Shown piece by piece: positions 37,132-45,077 of a stretch of 64,000 bases of DNA. The notes under the pieces are model-generated. The model did no database searches and was not told where the DNA came from. It worked only from the letters and a program-made list of their open reading frames with translations. Position 1 is the stretch's first letter, and the number at the start of each line of letters is the position of its first letter. Source of the DNA: Winogradskyella pelagia (lineage in GTDB: Bacteria; Bacteroidota; Bacteroidia; Flavobacteriales; Flavobacteriaceae); the NCBI RefSeq assembly GCF_017581965.1, contig NZ_JAGEVF010000003.1, positions 186,001-250,000 of the forward strand. Direction: 5' to 3'. A program made the position numbers and the translations under genes.

Positions 37132-37905
37132 CTATAATTTTTTGGCTTCTTCCCAGTAGACATCCATTTCTGTTAAGGACATGTCTTTAAGGTCCCTGTT
37201 GAGCTCCTTAGCTTTTAACTCGAGATACTGAAAGCGTTTAATAAATTTTTTATTTGTTTTTTCTAGAGCATTCTCTGGATTTACATTTAAAAAGCGAGCG
37301 TAGTTAATCAATGAAAAAAGAACATCGCCAAATTCGCTTTCTATAGCTGCTTTATCTCCTTTTTTAATTTCGTCCCTTAATTCGGTCAGCTCTTCTTCTA
37401 CTTTTTCAAAAACCTGCTCTGGCTTTTCCCAATCAAAGCCAACACCAGCAACCTTATCTTGTATTCGGTTTGCCTTCACCATCGCGGGAAGACTCTTGGG
37501 CACGCCTTCTAAAACGCTCTTTTTTCCTTCTTTGAGTTTTAATTGCTCCCAGTTTCGTTTGACGTCCTCTTCATTTTCTACTTTAACATCACCATAGATA
37601 TGAGGATGCCGATCTACCAGTTTGTCGCAAATTGAGTGACACACATCTGCTATATCAAACGTATTTGTTTCGCTCCCAATTTTAGAATAAAAAACAATGT
37701 GCAGCAGAACATCGCCCAACTCCTTCTTAACCTCAGTTAAATCCTTATCAAGGATGGCATCACCCAGTTCATAGACTTCTTCAATAGTTAAATGGCGTAA
37801 AGATTCCATGGTCTGCTTTTTATCCCATGGACATTGTTCGCGCAACTCATCCATTATAACAAGTAAGCGTTCAAAAGCTTCTAATTGCGCTGTTTTATCG
37901 GACAT
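37132..37905 (-). CDS. mazG: Nucleoside triphosphate pyrophosphohydrolase MazG
   Basis: A 257-residue cytosolic house-cleaning enzyme that hydrolyses NTPs to NMP and pyrophosphate. The N-terminal MazG domain shows CPWDKKQTMESLRHLTIEE, EVYELGDAI and KKELGDVLLHIVFYSKIG with the EExxE-type metal site; a second MazG-like half is seen at VEEELTELRDEI and ESEFGDVLFSLINYARF. The length fits the two-domain form of E. coli MazG. It is the last gene of a three-gene unit with def and the DUF5606 gene (2-base gap). Confidence 0.93.
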   Translation of the reverse strand: MSDKTAQLEAFERLLVIMDELREQCPWDKKQTMESLRHLTIEEVYELGDAILDKDLTEVKKELGDVLLHIVFYSKIGSETNTFDIADVCHSICDKLVDRHPHIYGDVKVENEEDVKRNWEQLKLKEGKKSVLEGVPKSLPAMVKANRIQDKVAGVGFDWEKPEQVFEKVEEELTELRDEIKKGDKAAIESEFGDVLFSLINYARFLNVNPENALEKTNKKFIKRFQYLELKAKELNRDLKDMSLTEMDVYWEEAKKL

Positions 37906-37907
37906 AT

Positions 37908-38333
37908 CTATTCTTCCTCAGAACTATCACCGTCCTCTTCTGCCTCTAAATAATCAAGCAAGTCATTCGTATGTAACAAATTATACCACTGTATGATTTT
38001 CTTTATATCAGAGGCGTAAACCCTGTCTTCATCATAATCTGGCAATACATTAAAAAAATACTCTTCTAAAGTGTCTTTATCGTCCTTATGGCTTACTGAG
38101 GTCTTCTCTGCATTTTCTTTATCCTTAACCTTTTTTAGTACGTCCCTTAATGGGACTTCTTCGGTTAGTGTGTAAATGGCAATTTCACTTAAAATGCTAA
38201 TATTACTGTGAGCACCAACGGTGATTCGTTTTTTATCAATTAATGATTCTACTATAGCTCCATTTCTTGTTTGGGTTACAATTTGATAAAGTCCTGGTTT
38301 ACCAGAAATGGATAATATTTTATCTAAACTCAT
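37908..38333 (-). CDS. DUF5606 family protein
   Basis: A 141-residue soluble protein. The N-terminal part (LDKILSISGKPGLYQIVTQTRNGAIVES in shortened form LDKILSISGKPGLYQIV) and the middle (RVYASDIKKIIQWYNLL) fit DUF5606, a family found beside peptide deformylase in Bacteroidota. The C-terminal ~15 residues are acidic. No active site is visible; function unknown. It lies 10 bases after def and 2 bases before mazG, so all three are probably one transcript. Confidence 0.8.
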   Translation of the reverse strand: MSLDKILSISGKPGLYQIVTQTRNGAIVESLIDKKRITVGAHSNISILSEIAIYTLTEEVPLRDVLKKVKDKENAEKTSVSHKDDKDTLEEYFFNVLPDYDEDRVYASDIKKIIQWYNLLHTNDLLDYLEAEEDGDSSEEE

Positions 38334-38343
38334 AGCTTATTTT

Positions 38344-38934
38344 TTAGCGCTTTCTGCTCATTGCTGGAAATCGCATTCTATAATCAATTTTTATTTTTCC
38401 TTTTGAAATATTGGTCAATTTTCCTTTTATTAATCGCTTTTTAAATGAGGATAGCTTATCTGTAAATAGTACACCTTCAATGTGGTCGTACTCATGTTGT
38501 ATAACGCGAGCAATTAAGCCATCATACTCTTCTGTATAAGTATCAAAGTTTTCGTCTTGATACTGTATTTTTATCTTCGGTTTTCTAAATACGTCCTCTC
38601 TTACATCTGGAATGCTTAAACAACCTTCGTTAAAGGCCCATTCATCACCGTCTTCTTCAAGGATTTTAGCGTTTATAAATGTCTTTTTAAATCCTTTAAG
38701 TTGTTCCTTTTCTGCTTCAGAAAAGCTCTCATCTTCAGCAAAAGGTTCTGTATCAACTAGGAATAATCTTATAGATAAACCTATTTGAGGTGCAGCCAAT
38801 CCGACTCCAAATGCACCATACATGGTGTCATACATATTTTCAATAAGTGTGCTCAAATTGGGATAATCCTTATCAATTTCCTTAGCTTTTTTCTTTAAAA
38901 CGGCATCTCCATAAGCCACTATAGGTAAAATCAT
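38344..38934 (-). CDS. def: Peptide deformylase
   Basis: A 196-residue cytosolic metalloenzyme that removes the formyl group from nascent proteins. All three motifs are present: GVGLAAPQIG (motif 1), EGCLSIP (motif 2, metal-binding Cys) and HEYDHIEG (motif 3, HExxH-type metal ligands). A ~25-residue insertion, acidic, lies between motifs 1 and 2 (FAEDESFSEAEKEQLKGF), common in Bacteroidota. First gene of the def-DUF5606-mazG unit, with a promoter box at 38954-38961. Confidence 0.96.
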   Translation of the reverse strand: MILPIVAYGDAVLKKKAKEIDKDYPNLSTLIENMYDTMYGAFGVGLAAPQIGLSIRLFLVDTEPFAEDESFSEAEKEQLKGFKKTFINAKILEEDGDEWAFNEGCLSIPDVREDVFRKPKIKIQYQDENFDTYTEEYDGLIARVIQHEYDHIEGVLFTDKLSSFKKRLIKGKLTNISKGKIKIDYRMRFPAMSRKR

Positions 38935-38953
38935 AATTGTTTATTTACGAGTG

Positions 38954-38961
38954 CAAAAGTA
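38954..38961 (-). promoter_or_regulatory. -7 box of the def operon
   Basis: TACTTTTG on the minus strand, a perfect TAnnTTTG match, 19 bases before the def ATG at 38934. No -33 TTG at ideal spacing was found; a TTTG lies about 25 bases upstream. Confidence 0.55.
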
Positions 38962-38971
38962 CAATACTTAT

Positions 38972-39385
38972 TTAAGATTTTGAAGCCAAATAACTTTGTA
39001 AAATAAGCGTGGCACTGATTTCATCTATGAGCGCTTTATTTCGTCTCTGCTTTTTTTTAAGCCCACTATCTATCATCGATTGAAATGCCATTTTAGATGT
39101 AAATCGTTCATCGACACGTTCTACAGGAATACCGGGTAAGGCCTGGTTTAATTTTTTGAGAAAAGCCCCTATATAGATTTCACTTTCTGATGTCGTATTA
39201 TCCATTTGCTTTGGCAAACCCACAACAAAAAGATCTACTTGCTCATTTGATATATAATTTTTGAGAAAGGTTATTAAATCTTTTGTATCTACAGTGGTTA
39301 AACCAGAGGCTATCAACTGAAGCTCATCAGTAACAGCAAGTCCTGTACGTTTAGTACCAAAATCTATAGCTAAAATTCTTCCCAT
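38972..39385 (-). CDS. ruvX: Holliday junction resolvase-like RuvX/YqgF
   Basis: About 137 residues from the ATG at 39385. The frame is open to 39412, but a promoter box (39391-39398) lies within the extension. RNase H-like fold: GRILAIDFGTKRTGLAVTDE, DLFVVGLPKQMDNTTSE, PVERVDERFTSKMA, and a C-terminal IDEISATLILQSYL with conserved Asp. In E. coli YqgF takes part in 16S rRNA 5' processing; a resolvase role is inferred from fold. It is transcribed on its own, upstream of the def operon. Confidence 0.92.
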   Translation of the reverse strand: MGRILAIDFGTKRTGLAVTDELQLIASGLTTVDTKDLITFLKNYISNEQVDLFVVGLPKQMDNTTSESEIYIGAFLKKLNQALPGIPVERVDERFTSKMAFQSMIDSGLKKKQRRNKALIDEISATLILQSYLASKS

Positions 39386-39390
39386 GACCC

Positions 39391-39398
39391 CAAAGTTA
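39391..39398 (-). promoter_or_regulatory. -7 box just before ruvX
   Basis: TAACTTTG on the minus strand is a perfect TAnnTTTG match ending five bases before the ATG at 39385. It lies downstream of the terminator hairpin at 39411-39440, so ruvX would start its own, almost leaderless, transcript. Confidence 0.5.
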
Positions 39399-39410
39399 CA
39401 ACTCCTTAGC

Positions 39411-39440
39411 AAAAAACGCCTCTTTATTAAAGAAGCGTTT
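39411..39440 (-). terminator. Minus-strand terminator hairpin, copy 1, upstream of ruvX
   Basis: Stem of 11 pairs with one mismatch (AAACGC-C-TCTTT with AAAGA-A-GCGTTT, 39414-39440), loop ATT. On the minus strand it is followed by a T6 run (39416-39411). It sits upstream of both divergent neighbours, so it ends neither gene. Confidence 0.7.
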
Positions 39441-39474
39441 AATTAGCTATTAATTAAATTATGATTTTAACCCT

Positions 39475-39519
39475 CTATTTTAAAATCATTTTAATCATAC
39501 CTATAAGACCCATAAGCAT
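39475..39519 (-). CDS. Candidate 14-codon ORF for a short hydrophobic peptide
   Basis: On the minus strand ATG at 39519 opens a frame encoding MLMGLIGMIKMILK and stopping at TAG (39475-39477). It lies inside copy 1 of the duplicated module, between the GTGACCT box and the terminator hairpin. The peptide is hydrophobic with two lysines, like amphipathic membrane peptides. The second module copy has only a five- or six-codon remnant. There is no Shine-Dalgarno sequence, and an ORF this short can arise by chance in AT-rich DNA. Confidence 0.25.
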   Translation of the reverse strand: MLMGLIGMIKMILK

Positions 39520-39534
39520 AATAAAGGTCACAAA

Positions 39535-39567
39535 AAAACCTCTCTTTAATTTGGGAAGAGAGGTTTT
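39535..39567 (-). terminator. Minus-strand terminator hairpin, copy 2
   Basis: Perfect 12-bp stem: AAAACCTCTCTT (39535-39546) with AAGAGAGGTTTT (39556-39567), loop of nine bases. On the minus strand the T-run extends to 39532. Strong intrinsic terminator in a region between divergent genes. Confidence 0.78.
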
Positions 39568-39716
39568 AAATAATTAGCTATTAATTAACTTCTTAGATAA
39601 TCTATAAAGAAGAATTATCTATGATTTAATTATTAATAAGACACATCTTTAAAATAGAGGTCACAAAATTTTCAAAAATTCTTTCTTTTGGCCCTAAACA
39701 ACATCTTATCTTTGAC

Positions 39717-39724
39717 AAAACTCA
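39717..39724 (+). promoter_or_regulatory. -7 box of dapD
   Basis: TATCTTTG, a perfect TAnnTTTG match, 14 bases before the ATG at 39739. It lies downstream of the in-frame TTG at 39688, which rules that start out. Confidence 0.6.
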
Positions 39725-39738
39725 AAAAAATAAGCCTC

Positions 39739-40554
39739 ATGGAACAATTACAATCAGTCATAGAAAGCGCATGGGAAGACCGTTCCTTGTTATCACAAAC
39801 TACAACTATTGAAGCAATAAGAGAAGTTATAGACTTAATTGATAAAGGAAGTCTAAGAGTTGCAGAACCCATTGGAAATGGATGGCAGGTCAATGAATGG
39901 GTAAAAAAAGCTGTGGTTATGTACTTTCCGATACAGAAAATGGAAACCTATGAGGTTGGAATATTTGAATACCATGATAAGATTCCGTTAAAACGAAATT
40001 ACAAGGCCAAAGGTATACGAGTTGTACCTCATGCTGTAGCAAGACATGGTGCTTATATTTCTAAAGGGGTTATTCTAATGCCAAGCTACGTAAATATTGG
40101 AGCCTATGTAGATGAAGGAACCATGGTAGACACCTGGGCAACCGTAGGCAGTTGTGCCCAAATTGGTAAAAATGTTCATCTTTCTGGCGGTGTGGGTATT
40201 GGTGGTGTTTTAGAACCATTACAAGCTGCTCCGGTAATTATTGAAGATGGTGCTTTTATAGGCTCTCGATGCATTGTTGTTGAAGGCGTGCATGTGGAAA
40301 AAGAGGCTGTCCTAGGAGCTAATGTAGTTCTTACCATGAGTACTAAAATTCTTGATGTTACAGGAGATAAACCTATTGAAATGAAAGGACGTGTGCCCGC
40401 AAGGTCAGTCGTTATTCCGGGAAGCTACACTAAAAAATTTGCTGCAGGTGAGTACCAAGTGCCTTGTGCGCTTATTATTGGCAAGAGAAAGGAAAGTACT
40501 GATAAGAAAACATCTCTTAACAACGCGCTTCGAGAGTATGGTGTTGCCGTTTAA
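39739..40554 (+). CDS. dapD: Tetrahydrodipicolinate N-succinyltransferase
   Basis: A 271-residue cytosolic enzyme that succinylates tetrahydrodipicolinate in the lysine/diaminopimelate pathway. The start at 39739 (MEQLQSVIESAWEDRS) is fixed by the promoter box at 39717. Helical N-domain is followed by hexapeptide repeats of a left-handed beta helix (SKGVILMPSYVNIGAYVDEG, MVDTWATVGSCAQIGKNVHL, GVGIGGVLEPLQAAPVIIED). The length matches E. coli DapD. The GT9 gene starts eight bases after its stop, but this is more likely positional than functional. Confidence 0.95.
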   Translation: MEQLQSVIESAWEDRSLLSQTTTIEAIREVIDLIDKGSLRVAEPIGNGWQVNEWVKKAVVMYFPIQKMETYEVGIFEYHDKIPLKRNYKAKGIRVVPHAVARHGAYISKGVILMPSYVNIGAYVDEGTMVDTWATVGSCAQIGKNVHLSGGVGIGGVLEPLQAAPVIIEDGAFIGSRCIVVEGVHVEKEAVLGANVVLTMSTKILDVTGDKPIEMKGRVPARSVVIPGSYTKKFAAGEYQVPCALIIGKRKESTDKKTSLNNALREYGVAV

Positions 40555-40562
40555 TAGTGGTT

Positions 40563-41627
40563 ATGAAGATATTAATTATTCAGCAAAAGATGATTGGGGA
40601 CGTACTTACCTCAAGCATTCTTTTTGAAATAATAAAACAAAAATATCCGGATTCTGAATTGCACTATTTAATTAATTCGCACACCTATCCCGTTGTTGAA
40701 AACAATCCTTTTATAGATAAATTCATTTTTTACACAACTGAAATTGAAAAGAGCAAATTAAAATTCTTTTCTTTTCTTCAGGAAATTAAGCACTCTAATT
40801 ATGATATTGTAATCGATGCATATTCTAAATTGTCCAGTAATTTAATTACAACCTTTTCTAAAGCTAAAACCAAAATTTCTAAACATAAGAGCTATACGGC
40901 TTTTCTATATAATGTTACCGTAAAATATAATAGTGAACCTAAAACAAATGCAGGATTGGCCATTGAAAACAGACTGCAACTCCTTAGCCCGTTAGAAATT
41001 GAAATTGAGAAACCAATACGACCTAAAATCTATTTAACTCCTGAAGAGAGAAAAAAGGCTGAACAACGACTTACCTCTAGCAATATGAGTTTAGACAGGC
41101 CCATATTTATGATCAGTGTTTTAGGAAGTAGTCTTCTGAAAACTTACCCTTTTGCTTATATGGCTGAAGTAATTGACAATCTGGCGGCGAAAAATAAGGA
41201 CGCTCAAATTCTGTTTAATTATATTCCAACACAGGCAAAAGAGGCCCAAACGATTTATAGTATGTGTAATCCTAAAACTCAATCTCAAATCTTTTTTGAT
41301 GTGTTTGGTAAAGGTCTAAGAGAATTTTTAGCAATAACAAGTCATTGCGATGCCTTAATCGGCAATGAAGGAGGTGCCGTAAATATGGCCAAAGCACTAA
41401 ATATTCCGACCTTTACGATATTTTCACCATGGATAAATAAAAAAGATTGGAGTATTTTTGAAAATGGTACATCCAACGTGTCAGTTCACTTGAAAGATTT
41501 TAAACCAAAGCTATACACCCAGCCAGAAAAACACTACAAGAAAAATGCATATCGAATGTATAAAGCATTTGAGCCTCAATTAATTAAGGCTCAATTAGAT
41601 TCTTTTACAAAGCGATTAGCTATTTAA
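40563..41627 (+). CDS. Glycosyltransferase family 9 (heptosyltransferase-like)
   Basis: About 354 residues from the ATG at 40563 (a GTG is two codons upstream). GT-B fold: N-terminal MKILIIQQKMIGDVLTSS, and the GT9 acceptor/donor region HCDALIGNEGGAVNMAKALN followed by IPTFTIFSPW. GT9 enzymes add heptose or other sugars to LPS inner core on the cytosolic face. It fits the adjoining LPS locus. Its last 12 bases overlap the end of the convergent galactofuranosyltransferase-like gene. Confidence 0.88.
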   Translation: MKILIIQQKMIGDVLTSSILFEIIKQKYPDSELHYLINSHTYPVVENNPFIDKFIFYTTEIEKSKLKFFSFLQEIKHSNYDIVIDAYSKLSSNLITTFSKAKTKISKHKSYTAFLYNVTVKYNSEPKTNAGLAIENRLQLLSPLEIEIEKPIRPKIYLTPEERKKAEQRLTSSNMSLDRPIFMISVLGSSLLKTYPFAYMAEVIDNLAAKNKDAQILFNYIPTQAKEAQTIYSMCNPKTQSQIFFDVFGKGLREFLAITSHCDALIGNEGGAVNMAKALNIPTFTIFSPWINKKDWSIFENGTSNVSVHLKDFKPKLYTQPEKHYKKNAYRMYKAFEPQLIKAQLDSFTKRLAI

Positions 41628-42659
41628 AATATCTAGTGCAGCTCTTACAGCTATTTCAACGTATTTCCCTTGAGATACGTTTTGTTGCACCTCAACCACG
41701 TTACGTTTCATTGTTTTAAAATCTTCCTCGGTTAAATTTTTCAGTTTATTGTTTAAATCTTTTAAGTTAGAAACTGTTATACCTAACTTATTTTTTTCAA
41801 TAAATGAGGCTACTGCTGCTTTATCCCAAACAATAATTGGCATACCGCAAAGTAAATATAGTGAGGTCTTATGAGGATTATTATATTTTAAATAAGCTCC
41901 TAAATTACCTGAACATTCTTCTGTTGAAATACCATCCCAAACAAGGCCAAAATCCGACTCAATCTTATAGGCTATTTCATTTGATGGGTATGCACCTTGA
42001 TAAAATATTTTTGATTGCTTTTCATCTACCTTTCTTTTATTGGCATCAAATCCAACGCCATATAGTTTTAGATTAAAATTATCATTCTCCAGTAAATCCA
42101 TTTCAAAAATATAGGCATTCTTGCCGTCGCCAAACCCTCCTGCATAGGCTACATCAAATACACCATTAAAAGGTCTTTCATTGTTTTGCCGTGGCACCTG
42201 TTCAGACACATAGTCAAAAATTCCTAGAACCACTATTGGTATTGTTGTTCCTTGCACCAAAAACCATTCTTTCATGGATTCGTTATGTACAATAATCACA
42301 TCCGAACAGACAATTTTAGACAATTCTTTTTCTACGTCCTTAACCCTTCCTTTTAGACTTCTTACATCATGTACTATTGTTATTATTTTACACTTTTTAA
42401 TTTTGGCGAAAAACAAGATTAGTTTTCTAAATTTATTATTTGGATACTGTGTACAAATCGTTGATTTAAATGGTAGTCGTAATAAAGCTATGGTAATACC
42501 AAAAAAATTCTTTATTGTGCCAATGGCAGAATTTGGTATAGTTGATTGTTTAAATCCTAAGTTCTTAAATCCTAATGCTTCTAAAGATACCTCGCAATCT
42601 GTTTTTGCCTTACCAGCAGCATTAAATATTGATTTATAATTTCTTGATATATAATACAT
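41616..42659 (-). CDS. Galactofuranosyltransferase-like glycosyltransferase (GT-B)
   Basis: A 347-residue protein. N-domain: CTQYPNNKFRKLILFFAKIK, ITIVHDVRSLKG, VIIVHNESMKEWF; C-domain: VAYAGGFGDGKNAYI, YQGAYPSNEIAYKIESDFGL, VWDGISTEECSGNLGAYLKY and CGMPIIVWDKAAVASFIEKN. This layout matches beta-1,6-galactofuranosyltransferases (WbbI-like). The assignment is strengthened by glf at 47683, which makes the donor UDP-galactofuranose. The start at 42659 is the first ATG; the N-terminus is polar, so it is a peripheral cytosolic enzyme. 3' overlap of 12 bases with the GT9 gene. Confidence 0.72.
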   Translation of the reverse strand: MYYISRNYKSIFNAAGKAKTDCEVSLEALGFKNLGFKQSTIPNSAIGTIKNFFGITIALLRLPFKSTICTQYPNNKFRKLILFFAKIKKCKIITIVHDVRSLKGRVKDVEKELSKIVCSDVIIVHNESMKEWFLVQGTTIPIVVLGIFDYVSEQVPRQNNERPFNGVFDVAYAGGFGDGKNAYIFEMDLLENDNFNLKLYGVGFDANKRKVDEKQSKIFYQGAYPSNEIAYKIESDFGLVWDGISTEECSGNLGAYLKYNNPHKTSLYLLCGMPIIVWDKAAVASFIEKNKLGITVSNLKDLNNKLKNLTEEDFKTMKRNVVEVQQNVSQGKYVEIAVRAALDILNS

Positions 42660-42683
42660 TGAAAAATTGATTATATTTTAGTG

Positions 42684-43499
42684 CTAGCCCTTTACGATAC
42701 CAAATGGTGTTTGAATAATTTTATTTTTACGAGTTAAGCTGCGTATAGCTTGGTTTTGTTTTATGAAGCTATCATTTTTATAAGGTCTATCGTGATATAA
42801 ATGTAAGCAAATAGCACTATATCTAATCTGGATAAATTTTATGCTATTATTAACCATGCGCTCGCCAACTTCCCTGTCCTCACCTCCATATGCCATACGT
42901 TCATCAAAACCATTAACTGCTAAAATATCCTTTAACCAGCAAGACACATTCATACCGTCAAAGGTAGCCTTGGTTGTCGTGACCATATTTAACGTTTTAG
43001 CGTAACCAGCAGATCGACTTAGCTTAGTCATTTTAAAAGACTTTTCTTGTCCTTGGGAAATCAACCAGTTTTTTTCAAAACATTCTTGAGAATAAATCAA
43101 CGATTTATCTATGCACGAGGAGACCTTTTTATTAAGTTTAAAATACCCGCCAGAAAGTGCACAATTTGGTTTTTTCAATGAAAAATGAGTGGCAACAAAA
43201 TCATCTCTTGGAATACAATCTCCATCTGTAAAAATAAGGTAATCTGATTTTGCCTTTAGAATAGCCTTGTTAAGAATTTTTGTTTTCTGAAAACCGTCAT
43301 CTTCCTGCCAGACATGCGTAATAGGCAAATCATGATTTTTTCTGAAAGCTTTTATAACATCCAATGTCCTTTTATCTGACCCATCGTCAGCTATAATAAG
43401 CTCAAAACCAGAAAACTTTTGGCACACGTATCCAGCCAACACCAAATCTAACTGATTTGGCTGATTATATGTACTAATGATTACTGAGATACTTGACAT
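42684..43499 (-). CDS. Glycosyltransferase family 2 (GT-A), galactosyltransferase-type C-terminus
   Basis: A 271-residue protein. N-domain: SVIISTYNQPNQLDLVLAG, LIIADDGSDKRT, VWQEDDGFQKTKILNKAIL and FTDGDCIPRDDF (DxD metal site). C-domain: YGGEDREVGERMVNN supplies the catalytic ED. The same architecture is seen in the paralogue at 45957-46748, and in chondroitin polymerase-like enzymes. It adds one sugar of the surface glycan; donor unknown. A TATTTTTG box at 43511-43518 precedes it. Confidence 0.85.
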   Translation of the reverse strand: MSSISVIISTYNQPNQLDLVLAGYVCQKFSGFELIIADDGSDKRTLDVIKAFRKNHDLPITHVWQEDDGFQKTKILNKAILKAKSDYLIFTDGDCIPRDDFVATHFSLKKPNCALSGGYFKLNKKVSSCIDKSLIYSQECFEKNWLISQGQEKSFKMTKLSRSAGYAKTLNMVTTTKATFDGMNVSCWLKDILAVNGFDERMAYGGEDREVGERMVNNSIKFIQIRYSAICLHLYHDRPYKNDSFIKQNQAIRSLTRKNKIIQTPFGIVKG

Positions 43500-43510
43500 G
43501 CCTATGTAAA

Positions 43511-43518
43511 CAAAAATA
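43511..43518 (-). promoter_or_regulatory. -7 box of the GT2 gene at 42684
   Basis: TATTTTTG on the minus strand, a perfect TAnnTTTG match, 11 bases before the ATG at 43499. The 47-base gap is shared with the divergent gene starting at 43547. Confidence 0.5.
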
Positions 43519-43546
43519 GTATTTTTACTCCATCTAATTATTTTTA

Positions 43547-44308
43547 ATGATAAGACTTTCGGGAGTGATTATAACTTACAATGAGGAAAGAAACATCTCA
43601 AAGTGCCTCAAATCTTTAGTGGACGTCGTTGATGAAATCATTGTTGTCGATTCCTTTTCTACTGATAACACCAAGGCCATCTGCAACAGTTACGATGTTA
43701 CGTTTATTGAACAAAAATTTTTGGGCTATATAGAGCAAAAGAACTTTGCACTTAATAAAGCCACTAATGATTTTGTTGTTTCACTTGATGGAGACGAACT
43801 GCTCTCAGAGGAATTAAGGCAGTCGATAATGCATCTAAAATCAAACTGGCGTTTTGATGGTTATTACTGCAATAGACTTAATAACTTTTGCGGTCAATGG
43901 ATAAAACACTCAGACTGGTACCCAAACAAAAAACTTCGTGTTTTCGATAGAAGGAAAGCAGAATGGAAAGGTATTAACCCTCACGATAATATTGTGTTGC
44001 ACAATCCTAAAAATAAGATTGGACAACTCAAAGGAGACATATTACACCACACCTACCAATCCTATTCAGAGTTCAATAAAAAAACTGAATACTTCTCTAC
44101 AATTGCTGCTGCAGCTTATTTTAAAGAGGGGAAGACCGCATCCTTGCTAAAAATAATTTGGAATCCCTCTTGGGCTTTTTTTAAATCCTATTTTTTGCGA
44201 TTAGGATTTTTAGATGGTTTCAATGGTTTTATGATTTGTTATCAAACAGCAAATATTACATTTTTAAAATATGTGAAACTTAGGGAACTTATTAAGAAAA
44301 AAGCTTAG
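43547..44308 (+). CDS. Glycosyltransferase family 2, WaaE/KdtX-like
   Basis: A 253-residue protein: LSGVIITYNEERNISKCLKS, EIIVVDSFSTDNTKAICNSY, GYIEQKNFALNKATNDFVVS and LDGDELLSEELRQSI (DxD). The middle W/H-rich segment (WKGINPHDNIVLHNPKNKIG) and a C-terminal hydrophobic helix match the WaaE beta-1,4-glucosyltransferase family that extends LPS core. The donor sugar is uncertain. It is divergent from the GT2 gene at 42684 and its stop is one base from that of the convergent LPS kinase gene. Confidence 0.85.
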   Translation: MIRLSGVIITYNEERNISKCLKSLVDVVDEIIVVDSFSTDNTKAICNSYDVTFIEQKFLGYIEQKNFALNKATNDFVVSLDGDELLSEELRQSIMHLKSNWRFDGYYCNRLNNFCGQWIKHSDWYPNKKLRVFDRRKAEWKGINPHDNIVLHNPKNKIGQLKGDILHHTYQSYSEFNKKTEYFSTIAAAAYFKEGKTASLLKIIWNPSWAFFKSYFLRLGFLDGFNGFMICYQTANITFLKYVKLRELIKKKA

Positions 44309-44309
44309 G

Positions 44310-45071
44310 TTATCTTTTCCAAAATTTTAGTTTCTTCTTAAGCTTTATTTTACGCCAATATTTCTGCTGAAACTTTTTTGTGGAAGACCACATAAGTTCA
44401 AACACACGATTATAGTCTTCATTACAGCATTTAGCATACTCATCACTCATTATTTCAATCATAGACTTATGAACCGTGAGTTTAGAAAAATTTTTTATCC
44501 TAGTTTCAAAATCAAGAGTTTTAAATTCCATTCTGTTTAAATCTACCAAATAAAAAGAATACTTATTGTTTTTTGTTTTTATGAGTGTATTTCCTGGCGA
44601 ATGGTCTAAAAAATGTACACCTTTTTCGTGTAAATGATAAGTAAATCTTGTAAATGCCCTTAGAATTTCCTCATGATTTGGATAGTTTAAGTCTAAAGTC
44701 AATTCTCTATAAGTTAAATCGTAAGACAGATGCTCCGAAATATAGTAGCTTTTTTTAAACAAGCACGACGTTACATATTCATAGAATGCTACAGGTTGCG
44801 GTGTTCCTATACCGAGTTTCAATAATCTTAAAGCGTATTCATAAGAGCGTTGAGCCTTGCTCTTTCTAAAAAACCGATAAGCGACTTGGTTAATAAAATT
44901 AGGAACTCTAAAGGATTTTATGTTCGCAGTGATGTCATTGACTTTGAATAATTTGAGCTGGTTCCTATCTTGATTGCCAAAGTTTTCTCCTTCATTATCA
45001 AAGTTATTGACAATGTAATCTAATCGCTCCTCATTAGGTTTATAGTTAATATAAATTTGTTTATTCTGCAT
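44310..45071 (-). CDS. Lipopolysaccharide (Kdo/core) kinase, InaA/WaaP family
   Basis: A 253-residue kinase-fold protein. Catalytic loop FLDHSPGNTLI and metal-binding LVDLNRMEF are visible in the C-lobe, as in Kdo kinase KdkA and InaA/WaaP. N-lobe features are weaker (NINQVAYRFF region, TYRELTLDL). The basic C-terminus (KKFQQKYWRKIKLKKKLKFW) may touch the membrane. It would phosphorylate inner-core sugars on the cytosolic side. Last gene of a minus-strand run with 6-base spacing to the fucosyltransferase-like gene. Confidence 0.82.
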   Translation of the reverse strand: MQNKQIYINYKPNEERLDYIVNNFDNEGENFGNQDRNQLKLFKVNDITANIKSFRVPNFINQVAYRFFRKSKAQRSYEYALRLLKLGIGTPQPVAFYEYVTSCLFKKSYYISEHLSYDLTYRELTLDLNYPNHEEILRAFTRFTYHLHEKGVHFLDHSPGNTLIKTKNNKYSFYLVDLNRMEFKTLDFETRIKNFSKLTVHKSMIEIMSDEYAKCCNEDYNRVFELMWSSTKKFQQKYWRKIKLKKKLKFWKR

Positions 45072-45077
45072 CTAGAC

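Larger units (their letters stand above)
39411..39668 (-). repeat. Two imperfect tandem copies of a ~131-base minus-strand module
   Basis: The 17-mer AATTAGCTATTAATTAA occurs at 39441-39457 and 39572-39588 (131 bases apart). AGGTCACAAAA occurs at 39525-39535 and 39658-39668 (133 apart). Each copy has a hairpin with T-run next to the 17-mer. Read on the minus strand, each unit is: TTTTGTGACCT box, ~70 variable bases, 17-mer, hairpin, T-run. The middle parts share GTCTTAT followed closely by ATTAAA. The pattern suggests a duplicated small transcription unit of unknown role. Confidence 0.65.
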
